Shown here one piece after another: positions 9,730 through 20,590 of a stretch of 64,000 nucleotides of DNA (the first letter of the stretch is position 1; each line of letters begins with the position of its first letter). A program made the translations under genes and the position numbers. The notes beneath the pieces are model-generated. The model saw only the letters and a list, made by a program, of their open reading frames with translations. It did not search any database and was not told where the DNA came from. Origin of the DNA: Cristatella mucedo. Lineage: Eukaryota; Bryozoa; Phylactolaemata; Cristatellidae. The stretch lies in assembly GCA_009760855.2 (NCBI GenBank), contig WPIO01000002.1:15545001-15609000 (forward strand), read 5' to 3'.

Positions 9730-11280
9730 AGCAGCTATAAAAAAAAGTAGACGTAGTAAACCACATTCATATTACAGTTTGCATGTGCCTATTTTAAACT
9801 TTGCATGATCTTAGTGTTTTATCACTAAGGTAACTACAATGAAAACGAAAATACGGACATGTACGTTGGTATCTGTAAATGGATTTTACATTTTTCCTTC
9901 CTACAAGTTCCGGCATTACGGCTGGCTCCAGTGATCGCACTCTAGCAGCATATACCGATTACATGGACGGGAAGTGGTGAGCTAGCCAAACGGAAACGAT
10001 AAGTCGGCGACCACTGCCACCGAGAAGCGTGCTCGTGGGTCGTGTGCTTCTGCATGCGTGTGCGCGCGCGCGTGCGCGCGCGCGTGCATGTTTGTGTGCA
10101 TGCGCCTGTATGGGGGGAGGGGAGTTTGCAGCTGCCCACTGCGAACCTTTTTGAAGCTACAAAGAAGCTCTTCTTCTTCGAAGCCAATTACCTCAACCGA
10201 CAGTAGTGTGCTCATGTGGCCTTACCCAACGTCACCTTGCACGGCAGCTGTTTGACGCGGTTGGGCCCATCACGATAGCACCACGCCAGGAGCACAACTC
10301 TCTGCCACAAACATGTCAGAATCATGTCCGATTCTCTACCTGGGTTTCACAAGCAGCAGCAGCACGCCAAGCAGGAGGAGGAGCTGCCCGCCGCTCCTCT
10401 TTGTGGCATCATCTGCTGGCCTCTCGTGACAGCAGCCCGGTAGTACGCCTGGTTTCGCGGGGGGGGGGGGGGGGGGGCGGGCGGGCGTAGAGGCTTAGCT
10501 GCCAAGCAGAGCTGAATGCGGTGGAAAGCGAACGGTCATGATTTGAAGGACTCGGCGAACGCTTCGCGGGTGCTGCGGTACAGGCAGGCTGGAGGGCGTG
10601 GCAGACTGCCGCTCTCGCCGGCCTGTGTGGCTGCGGCACCAGCGTGGTGCCTCGAGCTCGCCGGGGCTCCTGCTTGAGCTGGTAGAAAGAAGGTTCCAGC
10701 GACAGAAATCCTATTGCGACACGGCTTCTTTGAAATGAGCCGCTTCCTCTTTCAAATGTGGATAAGCTGTGATAGCATTCCTCAGTGGCGAGGAGGCTGG
10801 ATAACACCGGAGTACTTGCAGGCTCCCTGCGGCCTAGCTACGGCTGCTGGTAATCTGCATTCATATTAGATCGGCTGGCCGGTTGAACACTTCTATTGCT
10901 CGAAATTACTGCCTAGTGTAGTGGAAAAAAGACGTGCATGTGAATGCTTAAAGTGAAATGCTTTCGCGAGGTATGACACTACGCAGATGATGCGACGTGT
11001 TGGTCATGCTGCTCCTGTTTCGCACTTTGTGGCTAAACGACGGTATGAGCAGCACTCGGGCACTGCAGGAATCTATAGAACAGTGAGATCTTTGTGAGCA
11101 TTACAGTTGAAAATGCACACGTGAGCTTGCCTAGTGTAGGACATAAGCAGTGATAACCTTGTAAGGATACCCGGTGGCGAATTGTCGGTTTGGGCAGAAG
11201 GGTGTCCACGTTTAGAACTTAAGGGGGTGATGACCTGGCAGTGACCTGCCCCGACACGTATATCCGACTGTTGCGAGCCA
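9730..11280. other. Mostly unassigned; GC-rich patch and simple repeats
   Basis: 10050-10090 is an alternating purine-pyrimidine (GCGCGTGCG-like) tract. 10458-10478 is an almost pure G run. 10340-10850 is GC-richer and includes a minus-strand open frame of 132 codons with proline-rich sequence, without any recognised domain. No exon could be supported. Confidence 0.35.
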
Positions 11281-11282
11281 AG

Positions 11283-12300
11283 ATAATATTAATTATTATT
11301 ATTCACTTGATAAAGCACCCTCAGAGAACTTAATCTCTTTCTAGGCACTTTAAAATTGCTGCAAAGGATTCACGATCTAATGGTTAGTGGTGGCATGCTC
11401 AATACACAACAAGAATAACATGGTTATGGCTGACATCCACAGGGTCAGCATGCAAGTTTGGTTAGTGGCAGCATGCACAGTGTCAGCATGCACAAGCACA
11501 TAGAGGACTGTTCATAGGGACCCACTAAATGCTGTCATAAATAGATGTGTTTTTCGTTTCTTTTTAAATTGGGACAAGTCAGATGTCGTGACCCAGGTCG
11601 AGAGTGGTTAGAGTGGTTACCAGGTTTTAGAAGCATGCAAACTACAGGTATGGTCTCCAAGGGATTTGAGGTTTGTACGAGGTATAGGTAAACAGCTAGA
11701 TTCCGAAAAGTGGGCGGTACAAAGCTTGGCCTGGTCGGAGAGTAGATCTGACAGACAGGTAGGCTGCAGCCAAACAATGAAGGGAATTAAAAGTGAGAGA
11801 TAAAACCTTGAATTCGATGCGTTGGGAGCCAGTGCAGGTCGGCGGGAAATTGTGTGATGTGGCAACTGTGATGCTCACGACAGACAAGCCGAGCTGCAGA
11901 GTTGTTTGCCTGCTGTAAGCACGTGATTGCATAGGTCGGTAGACCCGCAAGCAGTGAGTTGCAGAAGTCAAGATAGATTATCACAAATGCATGGACCAAC
12001 GAAGATGTGGTATCCCTGTGTAAACAACCCCGAATTACCTCAATGTTATGCAGCTGAACGTAGGCAGACTTGATTGGGGAGCTGATGTGGTCGTCTAAAA
12101 GAAGGTTACTTCAGAACATGACCCCTTGATTTCGTGCATATTCAACAGGAGATATGCTGGCAGAGCTGATTTTGAACGTTAGCCTTTTCAATTCCTGAAT
12201 CACACTTGGTTCGCCTATAACTAGTGTGTTGATTGTATCATCATTCAATTTAAGAAAGTCCGTTGCCATTCATGTGCGGATGTCATCAATAAAAAAATAC
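11283..12300 (-). mobile_element. LINE family B, 3' half (downstream of SINE interruption)
   Basis: Starts with the reversed ATT tail and LINE 3' block and continues into broken frames with L2/CR1 RT C-terminal peptides such as LDFCNSLLAGLPTYAIT and ITQFPADLHWLPTHRIQGF. The same element resumes at 12473 after a SINE. Multiple frameshifts mean it is inactive. Confidence 0.9.
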
Positions 12301-12464
12301 TAGCTGCTTTAGCCGCTTCATTTTCATAGCGACAGAAGAGCCTTTGCAGCTATCACCGCCGCTTGCAGCTGCAATAAAGGATCGCCCATCACAGGATTCG
12401 AACCTAGGCATCGGGGTCGAGTTCGTGAAAAGCAACCGCCTTACCTAGTGAGCTATCACGACTC
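12301..12464 (-). repeat. SINE family B inserted in LINE, with target-site duplication
   Basis: Reversed tRNA-like SINE: box B complement GGATTCGAACCTAGG, box A side CCGCCTTACCTAGTGAGC, tail with AATAAAGGATCGCCCATC and TAGCGACAGAAGAGCC. Flanked by AAAAATAC directly before (ending 12300) and after (12465-12472), a target-site duplication. Confidence 0.9.
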
Positions 12465-12472
12465 AAAAATAC

Positions 12473-12790
12473 ATTCAGCAAGGGCGTTGAGAGAATTCGA
12501 CGTGCTCGAGGGCTGGGATGGATCAGAGCAAAGGTACAACTGAGTGTTATCCACATAGAAATTAAAGCCTAGATTATGCTTGGCAATCATATCAGATAGA
12601 GGGAGAGTATAAACCAAAAAAGAACAGCACCAAGCACATACCCCTGAGGTATGATGCCATTTTAAGCTGAGGATATACAGATACGACGATATTATGTGCA
12701 ACTTCCAGCTTATGACCAACCGCTGAGAATCTGTCGAATGAATAACTACCTGTGTGTGCTACATTTTTTTTTAATTACTTGCGGACCTTG
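12473..12790 (-). mobile_element. LINE family B, RT palm part
   Basis: Minus-strand peptides LGFNFYVDNTQLYLCSDPSQP (a decayed version of the YADDTQLYL catalytic box: ADD has become VDN) and SNSLNALAECI follow directly on from the LINE part left of the SINE. Catalytically dead. Confidence 0.85.
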
Positions 12791-13440
12791 TCCTTTGCAT
12801 GAAAGCTCTGGCGTAACTCGTGAGATTTTTAGAGCCAGAACTTCCACGGTGGCAGCGGTAAGGTGATTTTCATTGTGGAGCACGTAGCGGCAGAATCTAT
12901 CATTTTTTCACGGTTTTGAGCTATAACGGGAACCCTATGCACATGATACGGGACATATGCTAACATTAGTAGCATCGTCCCTAACTCTCGTAGTAACGTG
13001 AATAGTTCAGGTCAGCAAAGGGATCACGATGCAAAGGCGTAGCAATGATATAAACGTCGGGGTTCGTGCTCTTAAGAGCAACGAACGCACTTTCGAAGGA
13101 AGCATAAGCGAAGCGACCCCTTATAAAATGTCGGCTTGCATTTGATTAGAAAGCTCGTAGCGGGAAATTACTAACCATTTCAGTTATTGAGAGCTGGACC
13201 AGTTTTAGTACTGCGGGTAGCGAAGTGTATGTTGAACGCGTTTTTGGGATGCGGTTCAGCTCCCGTTATCAACATGGCTTTTATCTGCTGCAACTAATAT
13301 GCTTATGCAAAGTCGCATGAAAAATAGTAAATTGTAATAATATTGCATGGCAAAAACAATTGCAAGTGCTGTGAGCGTGTGCGCACGCTTATTGCTAAAC
13401 AGCAAGCGCTGAATCGGAGGGGCTGAATTGAATAGGCAGA
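12791..13440. other. No gene or recognised repeat
   Basis: Ordinary unique-looking sequence with short frames only. Confidence 0.3.
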
Positions 13441-13448
13441 AGGCTTAG

Positions 13449-13949
13449 ATGCCCGAAGAGGCGCCGGAGGTGCCAATGGTAGCAGCCTTGACTTCTGAGA
13501 AGCAGGAGGCGGCGGCGTTTGAAAGCCAGGCTGAGGTATTATAGCCCGAGATGGCTGTGCGGGAGATGGCGGTTGAGCAGGATGCAGCGGCTGAACCGGG
13601 AGCGGCCGAATCGGAGAAGCAAGAGGCGGTGACGTCCGACGAGGTGCTTGAGATTCTAGCGAAAGCGTTGACGTCTGAGAAGCAGGCGGCGACAGCTTCT
13701 GAGGGGCAGGAGGAGGTGGTGGAGCCAGCACTGGTGAAACCAGCGATGGTAGCTGAGAAGCCAATGACGACACGATGGCCTCTGGCGGACAGCCAGATGA
13801 AATGTGTGCATTTGCAAGCACGGCAAGGAGCGCCTTGCCAAGACGAAAAAGGTGGTCCTGCCGAAAAACTCTCGCCGCCCCTAGGAATCATGCAATGGAT
13901 TGCCTACCTCGGTCGGCAGGGACCTAGGGGTAGAGCTACACTGCCGTAA
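13449..13949 (+). pseudogene. Glu/Ala-rich open frame with internal repeats and one in-frame stop
   Basis: From ATG 13449 the frame reads MPEEAPEVPMVAALTSEKQE and continues to a TAG near 13539-13544, then resumes at ATG 13551 in the same frame for 132 codons. A degenerate motif recurs: LTSEKQEA, ESEKQEAVTSDE, LTSEKQAATASE. The opposite strand is open as a Pro/Ser-rich frame, so compositional bias alone could explain the length. I do not recognise a family. It may be a decayed gene, a minisatellite-like coding relic, or an exon; no splice partner was found. Confidence 0.3.
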
Positions 13950-14016
13950 GCAATCGTATATTTTATTACTTTACTTATTACTTGAATGTATAGTGGCTAA
14001 GAGTAAGGACGGGGAA

Positions 14017-14321
14017 TGTTGATATCGTAATTGAGAATGCATACCCCAGCCTATGACAGTGCCGCATCTAGATGTCGTCTGCTGGTACTACTCTGGGTGC
14101 CCTTCCGGCCTTGACTGACCAATCGAGGCACAATGCTCCTGCTGCTGGCTCTAGCAACGGCGCTGGCCAATCGGAGCGAACCCTTCCTGAGCGCAGACGA
14201 TAGGAAGCTCCGTTAGCATGGTCGTCTGCAGAAGAGTCGTTAATTAAACGTTGTCGAGTTCGGTTGTGTTCCGAGTGCTCCAAGTCGTTTGCTGTCTAGC
14301 AATATCCGCACACGCTCACAA
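14017..14321. repeat. LTR-like dispersed repeat, copy 1
   Basis: Begins TGTTGATATCGTAATTGAGA and may end ...CTCACAACA, giving TG...CA ends. Contains two CCAAT-type boxes (GACCAATCGAGGCAC and GGCCAATCGGAGCG). A second diverged copy begins at 41255. No internal retrotransposon genes adjoin, so this would be a solo LTR or a short nonautonomous element. No clear target duplication was seen. Confidence 0.6.
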
Positions 14322-14399
14322 CACAAGCAATGCGTAGAATGTAAAATCCGAAAACAATGCTTTAACAGTCACCGGCTCATATAAAGCAGCTTTATTTTT

Positions 14400-14746
14400 T
14401 ATTCTACAAAAGATTTATTAATGGATACCGCCTCACATTATTCGGAGATGGGGTCTCAACTTAAGGTTTAGGGATTGACCACAATGACTCGCCTAGACCA
14501 GGCCTCAGTTGCCTCGCTAAGTCAAAATCCACGGTCTGCTTATGGATAGCAGATGATGAGTATAAAGTCTGCTTCCTTCTGACAGATAAAATACAAAAAA
14601 ACGTATTCCGAGATAGTCACGCAGTTACGCATAAACAACTGCTCGTTCAAAAGATTCCGCTTTACGCTACAGGGACAGAAGAAATGTTTAGCTACATACT
14701 GCTGCGATAGCGAACCTATCTGTGTGTAATAAGCCTTAACAAAAGT
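14400..14746. other. Unassigned sequence upstream of the transporter exons
   Basis: No coding exon recognised. The transporter's missing first exon could lie here or further upstream. Confidence 0.3.
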
Positions 14747-14764
14747 TTGCTATCGCTTTGTCAG

Positions 14765-14905
14765 TTGTCAGGAAATGAAGAGCGTGCAGGAGTGGCTGCA
14801 GAGCCTCGGTCTGCCACTGCCGTCGCTGACTGGGACGACGGTGCACCAGTGACGAGCAAGACAGTCGCTGAGCTACTGCTCTGCATTATGGCTTTCGTCG
14901 GTCGT
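14765..14905 (+). CDS. MFS transporter exon (TM1 first half)
   Basis: Acceptor candidates end at 14764 (CTTTGTCAG) or 14771 (TTGTCAG). The frame ends at CGT|GTGAGT, an ideal donor, at 14905, phase 0. It encodes a hydrophilic stretch then TVAELLLCIMAFVGR, which joins GFCLNSLGPTLMDL of the next exon to make a typical first membrane segment. The only in-frame ATG (14888) is inside the membrane segment, so an upstream exon is required. Confidence 0.6.
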
Positions 14906-17016
14906 GTGAGTGAGTATGCCTCGGACCAGTCTGATGGGCCTTGGCACACCGGAAGACTCTGACATTGTCACCCCGTGCCTCTGTCAGTGTCCAGGCAATC
15001 TGAAGAGTCTCGGTCAACGATCACTGCAGGCCGATCCAGAGACGTCCTGAGCAAATCTGCTGCCTCCGGTTCTTTCAGAGCAACAGGCTACCTCTAAACT
15101 GGCTTACTGGCTGCTACTCCCTCGCCTTGATGTTGCCCTTTACTGACCTCGAATCCTCACACTGGTGTCATTTTGGTCTCCAAGGCCACCTCTTGTACTG
15201 TCATGCTACCGCTTGAGCAGCAAATGCCGCTTTGTGGCTGCAGAGGCAGCGAGCATGCTCGGATACCTTTTAGGGTTTCTGTCTCAACTCCCTGGGGCCG
15301 ACGCTCATGGACCTCAGGCAGATGACCGGAGTCCCGGTCGAAGACTCAGCCATCATCTTCATGTCGCAGTCGGCAGGCCTGTTCGTGGGCTCACTCGCGG
15401 CCAAGCAAATATTCGATAGGATCAACCACGAGCTAGTCATGGCCTTGGCATTGCTCGGACAAGCAATCTGCACCGCCACCGTACCCGTCACGCCACTTCT
15501 CTCCTTCATGTGCATTGCCTTTGGAGGTCAGGGCTTCTTCCTAGGGGTGGTCGGAATAGGTGAGTTGAATAGCTGTTCGTCAGTTTCGAAGAGCATGCAT
15601 TGCACGCTGTTAGATCCTCCCCCTCCCAAGACCAAGTTGTTCGGCGTTCAGTGTGTGCTGCAGAAAAACAGTAAGTATGGCTTAAGTGAGCGGGGCCGCC
15701 TTCGCTCGTATTTTTTCCTTGGTGTTTTAGGTGTAACCACACTTTGCCTCAAGCTCGGTGGTCAGAAGCGAAACGGCATGTACCTGCAAGCCGTCTACCT
15801 GGGCGTGTCGGTCGGCTCTATAGTCGGACCCTTCATGGCCAAGCCCTTTCTGTCGGTGGAAGCCAGGCATCAAGGCTCAAGCAAAATAATCGACCTGCTT
15901 CTGGCGACAAAGGCTCCGCCTAGCGACCATATACCAAGGAGTGCCGGTTTCGATGGCAACGGAGTTCCCCTACCAATTCGAAATGCATCAGTGTCCACTG
16001 ACGCAGGCTCACTGCTATTGGCTACAATCGCCACCCTACTGCCAGACAGCAGCACACTCTCAGCTGCCGTGGGCGTGTCTTCTAGTGGACCAAATCTCAA
16101 TTTATCATCACAAATTCTGGTGACTTCGGCTTCTAGTGCGTCTTTTATAGAGCCTCTTAATGAAGGTACTGAAGGACTTAACTACACATCGACAAACGTC
16201 GTATATGCTTACGTGCTCATAGCCACAATATTGGCTGTTCCATCGATGGGATTTTTTTTCCTGTACACTTTCAGGAACAGAACCAAATGCTTTGGTTTAG
16301 CTGCAGTCGTCACAGCCCCATCAACGCCAGGCGACAAGTTGTGCTTCGGCTGCTTTAGTGGGCCGCCGTTAGAAGTGTTTTCTTGCTCGTCTCCACGGGC
16401 TGCTCTCTTCTTAGCATTGCTCTTTCTGCAGTGTCTTGTGTTCTTCGGTATGCAGGACAGCTACTCCAACTTGTTAACCACGTTCGTCGTGCTCAGTGAT
16501 CTACGGCTGCCGAAGGTACGCGGTGTGTACGCAACCTCGACTTTCTGGGCAGCCGTTTGCTTCGGCCGTCTAAACGGTATCTGGATAGCCCGCTTTGTGT
16601 CTCCGTACAAGATGCTACTCGTAGACACGGTGCTAGCTGTGGCAGCTGCCGTTGTACTGCTTTCCTTTGGACAGAGGAGCGAGTACGTGCTGTGGGTATT
16701 TTCGGCAGTTCTAGGCTTAGCCTTTGCCACAGTGAACGCAGCCACCGTCTCCTGGGCGGCTAGCTGTGTCAGCAGCAACGGCTACCTGCTGACGATCATC
16801 ATGGTGGGACGGTGCACTGGTCTGCTGACCGTACCGACGGCCGTTGCTGCCGTCTTTCGAGCCGCTGGTGCGATGTCCCTCATGAGAGCGCTCATGGCTG
16901 TGACCATTCTACATCTACTCTGCCTTACAGCAGCAGAGCTTATAGTGAAGCGCTGCAGCGTTGGTGGCAAACTTTACGAAAAGCAGCAGGCAACGTTCGC
17001 TTGCTCGCGAACGTAA
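14765..17016 (+). CDS. MFS transporter, sodium-dependent glucose transporter 1 / MFSD4-like (gene span)
   Basis: Three exons are supported: 14765-14905, 15274-15559 and 15731-17016. Phases are compatible at both junctions (0, then 1). The spliced product is about 570 residues from the first supported exon, close to a 12-TM MFSD4A/B (NaGLT1-like) protein. Family signatures: LGPTLMDLRQMTG after TM1, LFVGSLAAKQIFDRINHE in the TM2-3 loop, MYLQAVYLGVSVGSIVGPF followed by MAKPFL, and a second MFS half in exon 3. A long polar luminal or extracellular loop (roughly the middle of exon 3) has likely N-glycosylation sites such as NYTS and NLSS. It probably moves sugars across the plasma membrane; the substrate is inferred from the family only. 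No ATG opens the first exon, so the true start lies upstream. Confidence 0.85.
15274..15559 (+). CDS. MFS transporter exon (TM1 second half to TM4)
   Basis: The acceptor TTTTAG ends at 15273; the in-frame TAG there shows that the ATG at 15307 is internal rather than a start. Encodes GFCLNSLGPTLMDLRQMTG and the next three membrane segments. Donor ATAG|GTGAGT, phase 1. Confidence 0.88.
15560..15730 (+). other. 171-bp stopless, in-frame intron of the MFS gene
   Basis: GTGAGT...TTTTAG boundaries. Length is 57 codons with no stop in the host frame. Removing it joins GVVGIG to VTTLCLKLGG and restores the family alignment, where retained sequence would insert a non-conserved, non-membrane stretch. 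Confidence 0.88.
15731..17016 (+). CDS. MFS transporter terminal coding exon
   Basis: Large single exon. It holds the rest of the N-terminal half, the long polar loop, and the C-terminal membrane segments (VVYAYVLIATILAVPSMGFF, ALFLALLFLQCLVFFGMQDS, MLLVDTVLAVAAAVVLLSF and so on). Stop TAA ends at 17016 after a short cytosolic tail (KLYEKQQATFACSRT). No frame break. Confidence 0.9.
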
Positions 17017-17500
17017 ACAGCGATGGCTTCAATGGAAATGGCCTGTAAGAGACGACTGCACGAAGCCAGGGAAGCTGAGCGACTCGAAGGCTCGATCGAT
17101 CAACAAATGTGTATCTAGTTGGTTCTGGGGTTTTTCGAGTATCGATACGGTCACCTCACCACATTCGTAGCAACCAGCTGCCGGGCTAAAGTATGGTTCC
17201 GGTTGTAACACCGCCCTGCATTCGGTTCACAGCCGCTATAGCCCATTCTCGGGTCAAGTGCAGGCAGCTTGCAACTCCAGTGGCCGTTATCGATAGCACT
17301 CAGCTCTATTTACTCAATGCTTTAATTCACGAAATTAAACCGGGAATTTCCTAAAAAGGTTCCCATAGAAAATAGTGACAGATGATTTTGCCGTGTAATG
17401 CTGATTGGCTCAGACCTAGGTTTTTCATTTAACTGTTTTTAATTGATTTTGGGCCTTATTGGATCCGAAAAACTGAACTAGTGGCTTCATTAGAGTATTA
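17017..17500 (+). other. Probable 3' UTR of the transporter, then unassigned
   Basis: No second gene seen. The ATTAAA-like hexamer near 17333 (GAAATTAAACC) could serve as a weak polyadenylation signal; this is a guess. Confidence 0.3.
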
Positions 17501-17504
17501 ATTT

Positions 17505-17735
17505 AATGTAATGTATCTCCGTCTGTAATCTGCAATGACACAGACTACGTGGGTTTTACGCCGGAGAATTTTGTATAGCCAACTCACAGCCTAAGCGGCT
17601 ATCGGTACGAATTCGGTAGCCAGCAGACTTCATCTCACGTAACGAAGAGAAAGTGAGAAGCATAGCAGTCAGGAGACCAGTTGAGGTAGTGAGTAGCATG
17701 GAGGTAGCAGCTCATGACCGCTGGAAATGAACAGC
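17505..17735 (-). repeat. LINE family A 3' UTR fragment
   Basis: Shares TAATGTAATGTATCTCCGTC at its 3' end and CTCACAGCCTAAGCGGCT with 55755-56000 and 19965-20190. No RT sequence retained. Confidence 0.85.
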
Positions 17736-17739
17736 TGAA

Positions 17740-19960
17740 AGGTAAAGAACTAACCCAACTGCATAATGAGAGGGGCTGCTTTGATCTAATAAATGTTGCT
17801 TGTATGTCTTCGACTGCTCATCACCAATGTAGATGGATTAGATGTCAGACAGTGAAAGTGCCTCAGCCAGTGCTTACTTATAATCTGTCTGAGACGATGT
17901 ACACAACGCTTCATTCTGTGCATCTTCGGCGTTTTTCTTAGTAAACAAACAATGAGCGCTCGGCTGTTTATGGAGGGAGGTGCCAGGTGATTTTTGGATT
18001 GAGTGGATCAGGAAAATAAGCTCGGTGATTTTGCTTGCGCCAGAATACCTTTTCAAATAAAACCCATCTAACACCTAAACTATCTTTTAAACCTGAAGGA
18101 TAGTACACAAAAATAATATAATGCTATGAAAAGCAAAAATCTGCACAAAAATTACCAAAGGCTATGCAAATTCTACACCAAAAATTGTCGCAAAAACTCA
18201 AATCACGACAGCACGCCAGAAATCCTAAATCATCGCACATAATTCAATCTACAGCAGTGTCATAAGGTCTAGCACTGTGACCTTAAGTTGTACAAAAACA
18301 GAAAAAAAAGTACTTTACCAAATAAACATATGCTTTCTGGAGTTAGCAACCATCTGCTGTCATACTTTATGTATAGAAAACAGTCGGTACCATCAACTTC
18401 ACCAGGTGACATAAATACACCTAGAGGGAGATCTGTAACATCGGGAAGCCTTGAGCTCAGCACCCTCCATTAATCTTTTACTATAATTTCCCTAGTTGTG
18501 CCCATGAAAAATCAGGACGTTTGGCTGCTGCTTCTTCCTCTGCCTCCGATCAGTTTCTGCTGGCGAGAACGGCTCTTTCTTCCAGCTTCCGCTGCACCCC
18601 GTTCAGCAGGCTCTTCTGACGTCTCTCAGGCCCGTTGTTTGCCGCGCGACTGACGAAAGTAAATGCCCGGACGAGAGCGAACGAGGATTGAAATAGATGG
18701 AACTCAGCACTGCTGGAGTATCAGGGGCACCATTTGAGCAACCGTTCCAACTTCATAGTCTTGTCAAATTGTAGCTGTTCACAGTTCAATTTCAATCACG
18801 AATACGTGTGTAAACCAGGTAATCAATAGTTGATAATAATTCATGTTCCCTCTTTAGTAATATTACTCCACGAATAACAATTTAAATTTGGCAGAGCTTA
18901 TTCGAAGCCATGGGGTCTGAGTGTGTCACCATGAGTGCTCAGCGGAGCGATCACCTAATTTGTAAAAATCTGCAAAAATCAGAAATTTTCAAAAATGATT
19001 CCTCCTGCATGCTGAAATCCGAGATCAGCACATCTGTCGGCCGCTGAGATAGCTTCAGACATGTGCTTTACTTTGGTAGAGTTGCTTGCTAATGACGTTT
19101 CAGCCGTGGCCAGATGTTTACAAATGACCTTTTAAGCTGCCACATATCAGATAGCCCTGCAACAGATGTTGTTTAAGCAGGATCTTCAAACTGTTACTAC
19201 CGGTGCCGGTGGCAGCCGAACAGTTTCAAATTCAATTGCAGCTACTTACTACTTCCGGGGTTGGACAGTGAACGGAGGCATTAAAATTAAAATAATAATG
19301 ATAATATTAATAAATTAAATTAAATAAATAATATACATAACATAATTAAAATAATTAAAATAAAAAGGGGTCGTTTTCCGAATTCCTACCGAGGTCAGAT
19401 AAAAAAGCTAAGCTCCGCGCACGGAAAAGAAAGTACCACTGCGAGCCTAATCCGAAAGATTAATCCGCAAAGATTGCAGATTTTCCTCAAGAACGCATTC
19501 CGTGTGGTCTTATTGATAAGTTGAACTACCGTCTGGTTCCAATAACGGCATTAACATTAATATGACCACCAATGACAAACTTGTGGTGGAATGGACTGAC
19601 ACTCTGCAGATTTTAGAACCGCACCCAGGCGTGAGTCTGTCTAGTCATAATTAAATGGACTGAACGCTTACATTTTAAATGCATTCCTTAGAGTATCATT
19701 GCAATTCGGTGGGCCAGAAATCTCAATTGAATGACGTCGAACCATTCTTGCGAACTGTAATGCAGAGCAAGCTATTTAGCATATTTTCTCTTACTGCTGG
19801 TTCGTTCCCTGTTCAATTTTCTCAAGCTTAAATCTTTTTGTATAAACTGGTCACGGAATAAAGAAAATCCCACACTGCAAGGATTTTTATTAAGCAAAAC
19901 GTCTACGAGTACGGTACTGACCGCCTGGCAGCTGGTGATGCTGATTCTTCATCCCAAAGT
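17740..19960. other. Mostly unassigned; AT-rich simple repeat near 19280-19370
   Basis: No gene supported. On the minus strand 18530-18625 gives a helical-looking peptide (ERRQKSLLNGVQRKLEERAV) followed by a stop; no family recognised. 19286-19366 is an AAT/TAAA-rich low-complexity tract. Confidence 0.35.
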
Positions 19961-19964
19961 CTCC

Positions 19965-20590
19965 GTCTGTAACTCCACAAAGCTACAAAAATTATGTGGG
20001 TATTACGCAAGAGAGTTACATACAGCGAACTCGCAACCTAAGCGGCTTTAGGTACGCATTCGGGAGCCAACTGACTTCATCTCACACAACATAGATAAAG
20101 TGAAAATCATAGCAGAGTCAGGAGAACAGTTACGGTAGTGAGTAGCATGGAAATAGCCGCTCAAGACGGCTGGAAAGCATGTACCGTAGTCGGCAACAGG
20201 AGACTAGGTGTAGTTGCATAAGAATCGTGGAAGTGATTTCCACCTAAGACCTGCAGAGCAAAGGCTTCTCACACCAATGGCCATTAAGCGGAGGAATGGG
20301 ACAGCTAATTTATTATCCATACAGGACCTGAGGGCACGAGGAGGCTGAAACTGGTGCAGCAGTTCAGCTAGGTACGAAGGAGCCAAGCCGTGGAGGGCCT
20401 TGTGGGTCAGCATAAGAACTTTGCTCTGAAACCATTGATCACCTGGCAACCATCCTAGCTCTTTTAGCAAAGGAGACGTGTGGTCAAACCTCTGGGATTT
20501 GAAAAATAGCCCTGCAGCCATATGCATAGCCAGCTGCAGTGGCCTAGTGGCATGTACTGGGGGGGGGGGTAGTCTGTATTGCACTTAACT
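19965..20590 (-). mobile_element. LINE family A, 3' fragment with RT C-terminus
   Basis: 3' UTR at 19965-20200, then a minus-strand frame 20584-20204 with SQRFDHTSPLLKELGWLPGD and HGLAPSYLAELLHQF, typical of L2/CR1 RT C-terminal regions. A G-run near 20562-20571 marks its upper end. Truncated. Confidence 0.9.

Noticed and set aside
15307-17016. Single-exon 569-residue transporter from ATG 15307
   Set aside because: An intron lies inside it and the conserved TM1 precedes the ATG; the spliced model fits the family better.
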